The notes beneath the pieces are model-generated. The model saw only the letters and a program-made list of their open reading frames with translations, was not told the origin of the DNA and ran no database searches. A stretch of 51,269 bases of DNA from Haloterrigena sp. H1 (lineage in GTDB: Archaea; Halobacteriota; Halobacteria; Halobacteriales; Natrialbaceae). The translations under genes and the position numbers were made by a program. Positions 34,663-46,207 of the stretch are shown here, piece after piece. Position 1 is the first letter of the stretch, and each line of letters begins with the position of its first letter. Where the stretch lies: the NCBI RefSeq assembly GCF_005938085.1, contig NZ_SMZK01000007.1:1-51269 (forward strand). Direction: 5' to 3'.

Positions 34663-34739
34663 ATACTGCCGGCCAACACGGTTCACACGCCGCTCGCACG
34701 CGAGCTACGACGGTCTCCACGGACTGTTGTCCGACAGTT
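34663..34739. repeat. Dispersed palindromic element, copy B
   Basis: The left end is ATACTGCCGGCCAACACG and the reverse complement of the right end is CAACTGTCGGACAACAGT. It lies 54 bases after the tbp stop. Both arms resemble copy A closely (TTCACAC after the left end, GACTGTTGTCCGACAG at the right). The following 280 bases to 35017 hold no gene. Confidence 0.6.
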
Positions 34740-35017
34740 GCAGCGACGTATCGCCGGTGACCGACTGCCGTCGGTCACGCACCCGCGACCGTCCGCTTTT
34801 ACTACTTTTCAAGAGTGATGACGTACCGCCGTTCGGAACTGTCTCGAGGATCGTTCGCAGTCACTTCCGTATCGATCACCCGAATAATCGTTACTTTATC
34901 CGGATTATCGACCGTTCATTCCGGCCGCAGAGCGGCTTACTGGCCTGAATCGGGCCATAGTAAGTGAAACGACCGACTCCGTTTATCCGGTGTCTCGTCG
35001 CTGACTCTCACGTGCCC

Positions 35018-35425
35018 ATGACGATCAACTCTGATCGATCGCTCGCCGTTTCGGATCGATTTCACCTCGGTAACGACGGCGTGATCGATCGCCGTTCGCT
35101 CCCACGCGAGACGATCGACCGTATCGTCGACAACGACCGACGGCGTGGGGTGCTTCGCTGCGTGCTCGCAGCCGACGAGCTGATTTCGGTCCAGCGGCTC
35201 GTCGCCCAACTTGCCGACGCCGAATACGATCCCACGGTCGGGACGCCGATCCACCAGCTCCGCCAGCGGATCCACGTCTCGCTGTGTCGGACGCATCTGC
35301 CGCTGCTCGAGGAACACGATATCGTTCGCTACGACCGGGCGCGAAGCCTCGTCGGGCCAGCGGTAAACGTCTCGGCGTTCGAATCCCTGCTCGAGTCCGA
35401 GTCGCTCGAGCAGTCGGTACAATAA
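35018..35425 (+). CDS. DUF7344-type protein
   Basis: This protein has 135 residues from ATG 35018 (MTINSDRSLAVS); an upstream GTG in frame is less likely. The pattern NDRRRGVLRCVLAADELISV ... RQRIHVSLCRTHLPLLEEHD is the winged-helix-like DUF7344 domain of haloarchaea. Members are presumed DNA-binding regulators, without demonstrated targets. The 3' end is 22 bases from the convergent hisG. Confidence 0.75.
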   Translation: MTINSDRSLAVSDRFHLGNDGVIDRRSLPRETIDRIVDNDRRRGVLRCVLAADELISVQRLVAQLADAEYDPTVGTPIHQLRQRIHVSLCRTHLPLLEEHDIVRYDRARSLVGPAVNVSAFESLLESESLEQSVQ

Positions 35426-35447
35426 TCCGCGCCGCGCTCGCCCGTGA

Positions 35448-36308
35448 TTACTCGACGAGACGCTCGATCTCGGTCACCAAAATGTCGCTCGCACCGGCCG
35501 CTTTGACGTCCGTGATCGTCTCGAAGACGTCCGTCTCGTTGACGACGGCGTGTACCGCGACCTTCCCGTCGCCGTCCGTTTCATCGGCGATGTCCATGAC
35601 CGTCGGGCCGCCAAGACCTGGGATGACGTCGCGGACGTCGTCGAGTTCGGCTCGTGGCACGTTCATCATCAGGTAGCGCTTGCCCTCGGCGTGTTTGACC
35701 GAGGACAGCGCGGTCCTGACCTCCCCGACTTTCGGTTCATCGAGGACGTCGTCGCGGCCGAACAGCCGCACCGAACTCGAGAGGACTTCGTCGACGATGG
35801 CCAGCCGGTTCATTTTCAGCGTGGTACCGGTGCTCGTGATGTCGACGATGGCGTCGGCCATCTCGACGTGGGGGGTAAGTTCCGTCGCGCCCGAGACCTC
35901 GACAATGTCGGGTTCGACGCCGGTGTCAGCGAAGAAATCGGCGGTGATGTTCGGGAACTCGGTGGCAACGATCTTGCCAGCCAGATCGTCGACGGACGTG
36001 ATGTCTCCGTCTTCGGGCGCTGCGAGGACGAGCCGACAGCGCCCGAACTCGAGGTCGAGCAACTCTGCGACGTTGTCCACGCGGGCCTCACAGACCTGGT
36101 CGAAGCCGGTGATCCCCAGATCGGCCGCGCCGTCGGCGACGTACTCCGGGATATCGGCTGCGCGGGCGAACAACACAGTGACATCGGGATCGACCGTATC
36201 GGCGTAGAGTTTCCGGTCGGCTCCGTTCTCGAGATGGAGCCCCGCCCGCTCTAAGAGATCGATCGTCGGCTCGTGCAGGCGGCCCTTGTTGGGAACGGCG
36301 ATTCGCAT
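35448..36308 (-). CDS. hisG: ATP phosphoribosyltransferase, long form
   Basis: This protein has 286 residues and catalyses the first step of histidine biosynthesis: ATP plus PRPP gives phosphoribosyl-ATP. MRIAVPNKGRLHEPTIDLLE, ADIPEYVADGAADLGITGFD and IVDITSTGTTLKMNRLAIVD (the PRPP-binding SxGTTL motif) define the catalytic domain. The last 75 residues (KRYLMMNVPRAELDDVRDVI ... VHAVVNETDVFETITDVKAA) are the ACT-like regulatory domain that confers histidine feedback, so no HisZ partner is needed. The start at ATG 36308 matches the family. Confidence 0.95.
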   Translation of the reverse strand: MRIAVPNKGRLHEPTIDLLERAGLHLENGADRKLYADTVDPDVTVLFARAADIPEYVADGAADLGITGFDQVCEARVDNVAELLDLEFGRCRLVLAAPEDGDITSVDDLAGKIVATEFPNITADFFADTGVEPDIVEVSGATELTPHVEMADAIVDITSTGTTLKMNRLAIVDEVLSSSVRLFGRDDVLDEPKVGEVRTALSSVKHAEGKRYLMMNVPRAELDDVRDVIPGLGGPTVMDIADETDGDGKVAVHAVVNETDVFETITDVKAAGASDILVTEIERLVE

Positions 36309-36452
36309 GTGACACCGTTTGGATTGCAGTGGGGAATTGTCTTTTCATCCGGGCAAACGGTCGGCGTCGCCGACGGCGTGGACCTCGCTCGAGCCGTGGG
36401 TCGGCGGCGTCGATCCGCTGTGCCTTTCATCGACGACCACCTAGACCACCGT

Positions 36453-36728
36453 ATGTTCGGGTCGCGAACCGCGACCGCCGTGGTCGGACTGCTGGGGAGT
36501 CTCCTCGTGAGTGCCGTCCTCTGGTGGCGGTTCGATACGGTCGCGGTCTTTCTGTTCGTTCCCTTCGTTCCGTTTCTGTTCGGTAGGTCGGGACGAAAGT
36601 CGTCGGAACCACCGGTTCGAACGTGTCCCGTCTGTGGGTTTCAGACACGTGATCCGGCGTACGAGTACTGTCCGCGCGACGGGACGGCCCTGGAGACGTC
36701 ACACGCTGGCGAGTCTCCCTCAGCGTGA
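36453..36728 (+). CDS. Membrane protein with C-terminal zinc ribbon
   Basis: This protein has 91 residues from ATG 36453. Two hydrophobic segments (ATAVVGLLGSLLVSAVLWW and TVAVFLFVPFVPFLF) precede a cytosolic rubredoxin-like ribbon CPVCGFQTRDPAYEYCPRDG. The paired CPxCG..YCPxDG resembles small haloarchaeal zinc-ribbon membrane proteins of unknown function. It converges with, and overlaps by 9 bases, the SHOCT gene. Confidence 0.7.
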   Translation: MFGSRTATAVVGLLGSLLVSAVLWWRFDTVAVFLFVPFVPFLFGRSGRKSSEPPVRTCPVCGFQTRDPAYEYCPRDGTALETSHAGESPSA

Positions 36729-37094
36729 GTCGCGCTCGAGCGCTTCTCGGCGCTGTTCGTACTCCTCGTCGCTCATCTCGCCGCGGGCATACGCGAGGCG
36801 AAGCTCCTCGAGCGCGCGGTCGCCGTCGCCGTCCGTTCCAGTGACCGCTCGATAGAGGAGATAGCCGCCACCGACGATGGCGGCGACGAACAGCAGTTGC
36901 ATCAGGACGGCGACGAGGGGCATCCAGCCGGGTACTGTTCCGCCACCCCAGGTTCCGTGGCCCCACATGCCGCCCATCATCGGCCCGAAGCCCATCATTC
37001 CGAACCCCATGAAGACCATCGGCAGCACGACGAGAGCGCCGATGACGATGAGGACGATTGTGACCAGTCGTGTATCGCGTGTGTCTGTTGCCAT
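36720..37094 (-). CDS. SHOCT-domain membrane protein
   Basis: This protein has 124 residues from ATG 37094 (MATDTRDTRLVTI); an ATG at 37100 adds two. Two membrane helices (LVTIVLIVIGALVVLPMVFM; VAVLMQLLFVAAIVGGGYLL) flank a Met/Gly/His-rich loop (MGFGPMMGGMWGHGTWGG) that could bind copper(I). The end ALEELRLAYARGEMSDEEYE is a SHOCT motif. Its position at the border of the copper island and the Met-rich loop suggest a role in metal handling; that is inference. Confidence 0.75.
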   Translation of the reverse strand: MATDTRDTRLVTIVLIVIGALVVLPMVFMGFGMMGFGPMMGGMWGHGTWGGGTVPGWMPLVAVLMQLLFVAAIVGGGYLLYRAVTGTDGDGDRALEELRLAYARGEMSDEEYEQRREALERDSR

Positions 37095-37499
37095 GTTCAT
37101 TCACCGGCGACGGAGCGTCCCGTCTCCAATTAGGTGTACGGCCTCCCAAGTCAATGCAGTTCTCCCTTCAAATCCAATGCCTGTGGGAGAGTAAACTTCG
37201 ATCTCTAGATCCGATCAATTCAACTATCGCGATTGAATCGCACGTCGTCACAATCAGACGTTCGAGGGGGTACGCGACGTGCTCGCGGTCCTATGCAGCG
37301 TCGTGTCCGTCTGTAGCGGCGTCTCGAGTGTGCGATGGTCGCCTCGAAACCTCCGTACTGGCGCGTCGAGATATCGATCGTCCTCACGCTGCTATCCTAA
37401 CCCTACAGGGTCGATCACTTTCGAATCGGTCGTTTGAGGGCCAACGATGCCGATTTTCGAAGGGCAATCGCAATAGCCGATCCATCCGATAGACTATGT
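37095..37499. other. Intergenic region upstream of the metal permease
   Basis: These 405 bases separate divergent SHOCT and permease genes. I see no protein-like frame. An AT-rich segment at about 37,195-37,250 and the bases just before 37,500 may contain promoters or a regulator-binding site for the metal island. No repeat copy is present here. Confidence 0.3.
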
Positions 37500-38897
37500 A
37501 TGGTGGTGCCACCTCTCGAAGGGGTTCTCGAGTCGCTCCGGATCGGGCTCGGATTCCTCTGGACGGCGGCCTGGGCGATCATCATGGGACTCACGATTAC
37601 GAGTCTCGTCCAGGTGTACGTCTCGAAGGAACGAATGGCGCGGGTGCTCGGGGACGACGACCTCTCGAGTCTCGCGATGGCGACGGCGTTCGGCGCGGCG
37701 AGTAGCGGCTGTAGTTTCGGTGCGGTCGCCATCGGCAAGGGGCTGTTCGCGAAGGGCGCACACGTGGTGAACTTCCTCGCGTTCATGTTCGCCTCGACGA
37801 ACCTCATCGTCGAACTCGGCCTGATGATCTTGATCCTGCTGGGCTGGGAGTTCCTCGTCGCGGAACTGCTCGGTGGGCTCGTCCTCATCGCGGTCATGGC
37901 GCTTATCGTCCGGCTGACGCTCCCGGAGACGCTGTTCGACGACGTTCGCACGGAACTCACCCGCCAGGACCACGATCACGGCGCCATGGTGGACCCGACC
38001 TGTGGCATGGAGGGGTCCGACGAACACACGATCGTCACCGACGGCGGTGAGACGCTGCAGTTCTGTTCTGAGGGCTGTCTGGAGACCTACCGTCAGCAGA
38101 CGGCGGGCAGCGGCGCGTGGTACGACGACCTCCGCTCGTGGGGTGGTTGGTACCAACTCGGGAACCAGTACCGCAAGGAGTGGTCGATGATCTGGACGGA
38201 CATCGTCGCGGGCTTTCTCATCTCGGGGTTCGTCATCGTGTTCGTCCCGCAGTGGGTCTGGAACGCGCTGTTCCTCGAGGGCGATGGGCTCCTAATCACC
38301 GCCGAAAACGCGATCATGGGCGTCACGATCGCCGTCATCAGTTTCGTCGGGAGCATGGGAAACGTCCCGTTCGCCGTCGCGCTCTGGGGCGGCGGCATCA
38401 GCTTTGCCGGCGTCATCGCGTTCGTCTACGCCGATCTCATCACCATCCCAGTGTTGAACGTCTACCGGAAGTACTACGGCTGGTCGGTCATGCTCTACAT
38501 CCTCGGCGTCTTCTTCGTGACGATGGCCTTCACCGGGTTCCTCATGGAGTTGCTCTTCGACGCGCTCGGCATCGTCCCGAACTTGGCTGGCGGCGAGACG
38601 GCGACCGAGCAGACGTACTTCGCGGTCAACTACACCTTCCACCTCAACCTCGTCGCGTTCGCGCTTTCCGGCTTCCTCCTGTACGTGTATCGCCATGGAC
38701 TCGGTGCACCCGGCCAGTACCGCGATCCGGTCTGTGGGATGCGAACTGATGTCGACGGCCCGAGCGCCACACACGACGGTGAGACGTACTACTTCTGTTC
38801 GACTGCCTGCAAGCGGGCGTTCGAGGATGCACCTGCCCAATTCGCGGACACCTCTCCGCGCATTTCGGATGCCGACCGGTCACACGAGAATCACTGA
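37500..38897 (+). CDS. Permease with two YHS metal-binding domains
   Basis: This protein has 465 residues from ATG 37500 (MVVPPLEGVLESL). It belongs to the UPF0718/DUF318-type permeases. A first membrane block (TAAWAIIMGLTITSLVQVYV, FMFASTNLIVELGLMILILL) carries the conserved GAASSGCSFGAVAIGKGLF. A YHS domain is inserted at about 160-195 (DPTCGMEG...FCSEGC). A second block follows (IVAGFLISGFVIVFVPQWVW, GNVPFAVALWGGGISFAGVI). A C-terminal YHS domain ends the protein (YRDPVCGM...YYFCSTACKRAFED). YHS/TRASH domains bind soft metals, and such permeases accompany copper or arsenic export. It lies 480 bases from the CopZ/CopA genes. Confidence 0.85.
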   Translation: MVVPPLEGVLESLRIGLGFLWTAAWAIIMGLTITSLVQVYVSKERMARVLGDDDLSSLAMATAFGAASSGCSFGAVAIGKGLFAKGAHVVNFLAFMFASTNLIVELGLMILILLGWEFLVAELLGGLVLIAVMALIVRLTLPETLFDDVRTELTRQDHDHGAMVDPTCGMEGSDEHTIVTDGGETLQFCSEGCLETYRQQTAGSGAWYDDLRSWGGWYQLGNQYRKEWSMIWTDIVAGFLISGFVIVFVPQWVWNALFLEGDGLLITAENAIMGVTIAVISFVGSMGNVPFAVALWGGGISFAGVIAFVYADLITIPVLNVYRKYYGWSVMLYILGVFFVTMAFTGFLMELLFDALGIVPNLAGGETATEQTYFAVNYTFHLNLVAFALSGFLLYVYRHGLGAPGQYRDPVCGMRTDVDGPSATHDGETYYFCSTACKRAFEDAPAQFADTSPRISDADRSHENH

Positions 38898-39017
38898 CTC
38901 CCGCTGCGCTCCGCTGAAAAACTATCGTAGCCACTGAACGTTACTGCACACCCGATCGCACGACGACTGTGCGATCGGTGTGTAAATCGTTTCAGTTGCT
39001 ACTATAGCGCTCTTCTC

Positions 39018-39127
39018 ATACTGTCGGACAGAAGTCAATACGAAGTCGGTCGCTCTGCTGCGGCCGTCACCGGTGGAGACGGCCGCGAATCCGCGACCGA
39101 TCTTCACGTCGTTCTGTCCGGCAGTAT
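39018..39127. repeat. Dispersed palindromic element, copy C (full length)
   Basis: The left end is ATACTGTCGGACAGAAGTC; the reverse complement of the right end is ATACTGCCGGACAGAACGAC (16 terminal bases nearly identical). Inside, GTCGGTCGC pairs with GCGACCGAT, and CGGCCGTC(ACCGGTGGA)GACGGCCG forms a perfect inner stem. The whole 110 bases can thus fold into one long hairpin. It lies between the permease and copZ (convergent genes) and could terminate both transcripts. Confidence 0.7.
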
Positions 39128-39188
39128 CACCGTCCCACCGAGTGGACGCTGTCTGATCGTCCGGTCGGTGACCGACTCGAGGCGGTAC

Positions 39189-39386
39189 TTACGCTGACGC
39201 GTCGTAGCCGGCCTCGTCGACCGCGCTGACGAGGTCCTGAGTCGCCGCGTCACCTTCGACGGTCGCCTGCGCTGCGTCAAGGTCGACCTCGACCGACTGG
39301 ACACCCTGAACGTTCGCGAGCGTTTCTTCGACGCTCTGTTCGCAGTGTTCACACGACATCCCCTCGACGGTGATCGTCTGGCTCAT
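39189..39386 (-). CDS. copZ: Copper chaperone (HMA domain), CopZ type
   Basis: This is a single ferredoxin-like HMA domain of 65 residues from ATG 39386. MSQTITVEGMSCEHCEQSVE carries the metal-binding MxCxxC. It delivers Cu(I) to the P-type ATPase or the regulator. It is divergently transcribed from the Lrp-TRASH regulator with 126 bases between starts, a layout that allows one regulator to control both. The C-terminal end ATQDLVSAVDEAGYDASA completes the usual fold. Confidence 0.9.
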   Translation of the reverse strand: MSQTITVEGMSCEHCEQSVEETLANVQGVQSVEVDLDAAQATVEGDAATQDLVSAVDEAGYDASA

Positions 39387-39512
39387 ACGGCCGTGTATGG
39401 ACACCCGATCTTTGTACATTTCTACTTTCGATTCCAAACCGAGCGCGACCGAAACTTTCGACCCGAAAGTAGCTGCCGCTACACTCTTTGCTATCGAGCA
39501 CCACCCGTCTGT

Positions 39513-40100
39513 ATGCGCGACCTCGACGAAACAGACATGGAGATCCTGCGGTTGCTGGCCGAGAACGCTCGCCGACCGTACAGCGAGATCGCTGAGGCGG
39601 TCGGCCTCTCCGGGCCGGCCGTCTCCGACCGCGTCGAGCGCCTCGAGGCGGCGGGCGTCATCAACGGCTTCACTGTCGATGTCGACCAGTCACAGCTTCG
39701 GGCGGGCGTTCCGGTGTTCGTGCGCGCGACCGTTCCGCCGGGCACTGTCGCCGACTGCAAGGCAGCGCTCGTCGACGCCGACGCGGTCGAACACGTGTTC
39801 GTCACCGCCGACGGTGACTGCTGGTTCTACGCGCGCGCGCAACTCCAGCGGGTCCACGAGTGGCTCGAGGGACTGTTTCCCGTCGACGGCGTCGACTACG
39901 ACGTGACGCTGATCGACGACGCCGAGTGGACACCGTCGCTCGACGGGACGGCGTTCGCGCTCACCTGCGCGGAGTGTGGCAACACCGTCGACAGCGAAGG
40001 CGAGTCGACCCGCATCGACGGCGAAGTGTACCATTTCTGTTGTCAATCCTGTCGAGGCCGGTTCGAAGAGCGGTACGACCGGCTCGAGGAGGCCGCGTGA
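39513..40100 (+). CDS. Lrp/AsnC-type regulator with C-terminal TRASH metal-sensing domain
   Basis: This protein has 195 residues from ATG 39513. The N-terminal AsnC helix-turn-helix (DETDMEILRLLAENARRPYS ... GPAVSDRVERLEAAGVINGF) is followed by a RAM-like domain. The C-terminal TRASH domain is CAECGNTVDSEGESTRIDGE (then VYHFCCQSC), whose Cys residues match metal ligands. Halobacterium has a copper regulator of this type (VNG1179C) that controls its copper ATPase and chaperone; by synteny this gene has the same job. Repeat copy D begins on its stop codon and is followed by the ATPase gene. Confidence 0.88.
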   Translation: MRDLDETDMEILRLLAENARRPYSEIAEAVGLSGPAVSDRVERLEAAGVINGFTVDVDQSQLRAGVPVFVRATVPPGTVADCKAALVDADAVEHVFVTADGDCWFYARAQLQRVHEWLEGLFPVDGVDYDVTLIDDAEWTPSLDGTAFALTCAECGNTVDSEGESTRIDGEVYHFCCQSCRGRFEERYDRLEEAA

Positions 40101-40205
40101 TACTACTGGACAGCAGTCACGACGACGCCGGTCGCATGTGTGCGGCCGTCACTGGGGACGGCCGCGAAGTCGCGACCGGCTGCACGTCGTTCTGTCTGGC
40201 AGTAT
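40100..40205. repeat. Dispersed palindromic element, copy D (full length)
   Basis: The element begins with the last A of the regulator's TGA. The left arm ATACTACTGGACAGCAGTC and the reverse complement of the right end, ATACTGCCAGACAGAACGAC, form the ends. The inner stem CGGCCGTC(ACTGGG)GACGGCCG and outer GCCGGTCGC/GCGACCGGC complete a long hairpin. It separates the regulator from copA, whose ATG is 87 bases beyond. It may end the regulator's transcript. Confidence 0.7.
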
Positions 40206-40291
40206 GAGTTACGACTCGAAAGAAATCACGGCTCGAAACTTTGCGTTCTAACCAGTAAAGAGGGTAAGTCACCACTCCTTAGTAGTTACTA

Positions 40292-42897
<2,606 letters not shown>

Positions 42898-43029
42898 CGG
42901 CTCGAGCCGACTGCTTCTGCGCTGTCGATCTGCCTGCAAAATAGCGTTCGATTCGGGTGGCGAGTGAGGTGCCACCGCTGTTAGTGTCGACGGCCCACTC
43001 CGTGCGTTCTGTGACGGCTGTCGGTCGCG

Positions 43030-43893
43030 TTAGCCCTGCTGTGGTGTGTCCGTGGGCTGCTGTCCGCCGCTTTTTGCCTGCGTTGCTTCGGTTTCGTCTC
43101 CCGTCGTGTCGTCTTGCTGCTCACCGTCCGTCGATTCGTCAGGCTTCTGCTCGTCGATGTCGTGGATCTCGACTTCGTCGCCCGTTCCGCTCTCGCTGAT
43201 CACCGGCTTGAGGACGTACTTCCCGCTCTTACCGGCTTTGTGGGGCGCGATGTCGTAGACGAAGTCGACCGACTCGTTGTTCCCGATGGTAAACGTCGTG
43301 TGCAGTTGGAGCTTGTTGCTCGGCAGCTTCACCTGCGTCTCCGTGCCGTCGGTCAGGACGCCCTCGGTGTCGCTGACGTAGATGAAGACCGTCTCGTACT
43401 CACCGGCGGGCAGTTCGAACTCGTCGATCATGGATGCATTCGCGCCTTTCAGCTCGGTGAGGTCGACGGTCGTTTCGTTGACCTCGCGCTCGATCCACTG
43501 CTCGTCGGCCGCACTGTCCTCGCTGTCGTTCTCGGCCGTCTCGTTAGTTGGCGTTTCGGTCGTCGATTCGTTGCCGGCGCTGTCCGACTCGGCCTCCGTG
43601 ACGTTGCCATCGGTGACGTTACCGTCGGTCTCGTTCGTCGCGTCGGCGGTCACGTTGTCGGTCTTCTTGAACCCGACTTTCGTAATCGTCACGTTGAGGT
43701 GTTCGAAGTCGTCGATCACGCTCGGCTCGTCGCTGACGTAGAACGCGGCCGTTCCCGTCCCGCCGCTCGAGTCCGTCATCGAGCTGTCGTCAGTCGGCGC
43801 GTCGGTTCCCGGGTTGCCGCCCATCCCACCGGCACAGCCGGCGATGGCGACGAGGCTTGCCACCAATACGAGTTGGATTGTGCGTCTGTTCAT
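43030..43893 (-). CDS. DUF4382 lipoprotein
   Basis: This protein has 287 residues. The signal MNRRTIQLVLVASLVAIAG ends with lipobox IAGC (Cys 20). An Asp/Thr/Gly linker leads to a DUF4382 domain (AAFYVSDEPSVIDDFEHLNV; TVDLTELKGANASMIDEFEL; PAGEYETVFIYVSDTEGVLT). It is interrupted by an Asn/Thr/Glu insertion with many N-glycosylation sequons (NVT, NET, NES). The acidic Gln/Thr-rich C-terminus is low complexity. DUF4382 proteins are surface-exposed; the function is unknown. Confidence 0.8.
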   Translation of the reverse strand: MNRRTIQLVLVASLVAIAGCAGGMGGNPGTDAPTDDSSMTDSSGGTGTAAFYVSDEPSVIDDFEHLNVTITKVGFKKTDNVTADATNETDGNVTDGNVTEAESDSAGNESTTETPTNETAENDSEDSAADEQWIEREVNETTVDLTELKGANASMIDEFELPAGEYETVFIYVSDTEGVLTDGTETQVKLPSNKLQLHTTFTIGNNESVDFVYDIAPHKAGKSGKYVLKPVISESGTGDEVEIHDIDEQKPDESTDGEQQDDTTGDETEATQAKSGGQQPTDTPQQG

Positions 43894-43988
43894 ATCCGAG
43901 CACAGTCACCATCTCGAGAAAAAGGGGGACGACGATTCGATCCGTTTACGACCGTTCAACAGCTTATAAACTGGATAAACGGCCCCGA

Positions 43989-44663
43989 TTACGGGGATGA
44001 CCCCATCGCCTCGAGCCGGTCGGCAAACAGCGTCTCGAGCAGCGCAGGCGTGACGAACGCCTCGACGACGGCGGCGACGACGAGCAAGAGCCAGCCCGCG
44101 AGGACGAGCAGCCCGGTCCGGTAGAGATAGCGTTTCGTGATGATTGAACTGCGGGACCCTCGAATCCGTTGGCCGACGCGGTAGAGCAGCCGGAAGCCGA
44201 CGCCGGCGGCAATAAAGAGCGCGGGGAGCTCGAAGATGCCATGAGGTAACAGGCCGACGAGGATGTAGCCGACGCCGACGCTGCCGGCGATAAAGGCACC
44301 GACGTTCCCGACGATGATCCCGTTGAACACCATCGCCCAAGCCGTCAGGAGCCCGAGCGTCAGGACGCCGAGGATCGACAGCAGGAACGCCCGGCTGTTG
44401 TTGACGAGCAGGAACTGTGCCAGTTCGAGCCGGCTCCGGTCGCTGATGTCGGGAAACAGCGGCTCGCCGACCACCTCCTGGATGATCTCGAGCAAGTTGT
44501 AGCCGGCGATCATGAGCGCGATGCCGACGACGATCCCGACCGCGAACAGGCCGGCGGCGAAGCCGACGTATCGGCTGTGTTCGTCCCACGCGTCGGCGAG
44601 CGCGGCACGGGGTGGATAGCCGCTGTTGGATCGGTCGCGCTCGCGCTGGGTCCGATTGTCCAT
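43989..44663 (-). CDS. SpoIIM/DUF95-type integral membrane protein
   Basis: This protein has 224 residues from ATG 44663. Five or six helices are seen: VGFAAGLFAVGIVVGIALMI, AFLLSILGVLTLGLLTAWAM, GNVGAFIAGSVGVGYILVGL, LLPHGIFELPALFIAAGVGF and LVLAGWLLLVVAAVVEAFVT. The sequence LLPHGIFELPALFIAAG and the FNGIIVGNV turn are hallmarks of the stage-II-sporulation-protein-M family. In archaea this family's role is unknown. The divergent deaminase gene begins 95 bases away. Confidence 0.85.
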   Translation of the reverse strand: MDNRTQRERDRSNSGYPPRAALADAWDEHSRYVGFAAGLFAVGIVVGIALMIAGYNLLEIIQEVVGEPLFPDISDRSRLELAQFLLVNNSRAFLLSILGVLTLGLLTAWAMVFNGIIVGNVGAFIAGSVGVGYILVGLLPHGIFELPALFIAAGVGFRLLYRVGQRIRGSRSSIITKRYLYRTGLLVLAGWLLLVVAAVVEAFVTPALLETLFADRLEAMGSSP

Positions 44664-44757
44664 AGTTTCATATTGTCGAACTGTTCCATAAACCCCGCGG
44701 CTCGGCTCGTCGCGGGTCATCGACAGGCTAAGGCCGCCCGGCGAGAACCCCAATCTA

Positions 44758-46082
44758 ATGACGACACTTGCGATCACCGACGGACAGGTACTCCGGCCCG
44801 ATCTGACGGTGACAACCGCAGACGTACTGGTCGATCAGGACACCGGCGAGATCCGCGAGATCGCCCCCGAACTGGCGGCCGACGCCGACGAGACGCTCGA
44901 CGCTGCCGGTTCGCTCGTGACGCCGGGATTCGTCAACGGCCACTGTCACGTCGCGATGACGCTCCTGCGGGGTACGCAGACGACAAACCGCTCGACGCGT
45001 GGCTTCAGGAGGACATCTGGCCTGCCGAAGGCGAGATGACCCCGAGGACGTCCGCATCGGTGCCGAACTCGGCTTGCTCGAGCTGATCAAATCCGGAACA
45101 ACTGCCGTTGCGGATATGTACTTCACGTCCCCGAGGTCGCCGCGGCGGTCGAGAACGCCGGCGTTCGGGCGCGACTCGGTCACGGTATCGTCACCGTCGG
45201 AAAAGACGACGAGGCCGCCCGCGAGGACGCCCAGACGAGCCTCGAGATCGCCCGCGAGTACGACGGCGCGGCAGACGGTCGGATCTCGACGGCGTTCAAG
45301 CCTCACTCGCTGACGACCGTCGGCGGCGAGTATCTCGAGGAGTTCATCCCCAAGGCGCGCGAGGCAGGGATCCCGGTTCACTACCACGCCAACGAGACCG
45401 AAGCCGAAGTCACGCCGATCGTCGAGGAGCACGGACAGCGGCCGCTCGAGTACGCCGCCGAGCACGGGATGCTCGAGCCCGAGGACTTCGTCGCCCACGG
45501 CGTCCACGTCGACGACCGCGAGATCGACCTGCTCGCGGAGGCCGGGACCGCCGTGATCCACTGCCGGCGTCGAACATGAAACTGGGAAGCGGGATGGCCC
45601 CCGTCCAGCGGATGCGAGAGGCCGGCGTCACCGTCGGGCTCGGCACCGACGGCGCGGCCTCGAACAACGACCTCTCCATGCTGGACGAGGCCCGCGACGC
45701 GGCCATGCTCGGCAAACTCGCGGCCGACGACGCCAGCGCGGTGCCCGCCGAGGCCGTCGTCGAGATGGCGACTCGAGGCAGCGCCGACGCGATCGGCTTC
45801 GAGTCGGGCCGGCTCGAGGCTGGTGCGCCGGCCGATCTCGCCGTAATCGACCTCGAGCAACCTCACCTCACCCCGCCGCACGACCTCGTCAGTCACCTCG
45901 CCTACGCGGCCGCGGCGTCGGACGTCCGCCACACCGTCTGTGACGGACAGGTACTCATGCGCGACCGCGAGGTGCTGACGCTGGACGAACGGGCGGTTCG
46001 TGAGCGAGCGCTCGAGGCGGCTGAGGCGCTGATCGCCCGCGCTGAGACTGATCTCTGGGCCGCCTTCCATTCAGGCTGGTGA
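44758..46082 (+). pseudogene. Amidohydrolase: SAH/MTA/5'-deoxyadenosine deaminase family, frameshifted
   Basis: Rejoined, this is a protein of about 432 residues. The metal site PGFVNGHCHVAMTLLRG (HxH) is followed by YADDKPLDAWLQEDIWPAEG, the second His region HYHANETEAEV, PASNMKLGSGMAPVQRM and GLGTDGAASNNDLSMLDEAR (catalytic Asp). This is the MtaD/DadD family, which deaminates adenosyl compounds such as S-adenosylhomocysteine. Four breaks, at 44969-44972 (GGGG), 45040-45043 (CCCC), about 45,125 and about 45,565, are each mended by one added base, so they look like sequencing deletions. ahcY lies 1.5 kb downstream, in line with a shared role in clearing SAH. Confidence 0.8.
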
Positions 46083-46207
46083 ACGAAAACTGAACGCTCA
46101 GAATTGCTATAAACTCTAAAAACTATTTTCTACTAGTTTTCTGGATCCGGAAACACTGAGAACTGCCGGGTGGCTTTATTCATGAATGCCTGAATTTCTT
46201 GGATGAG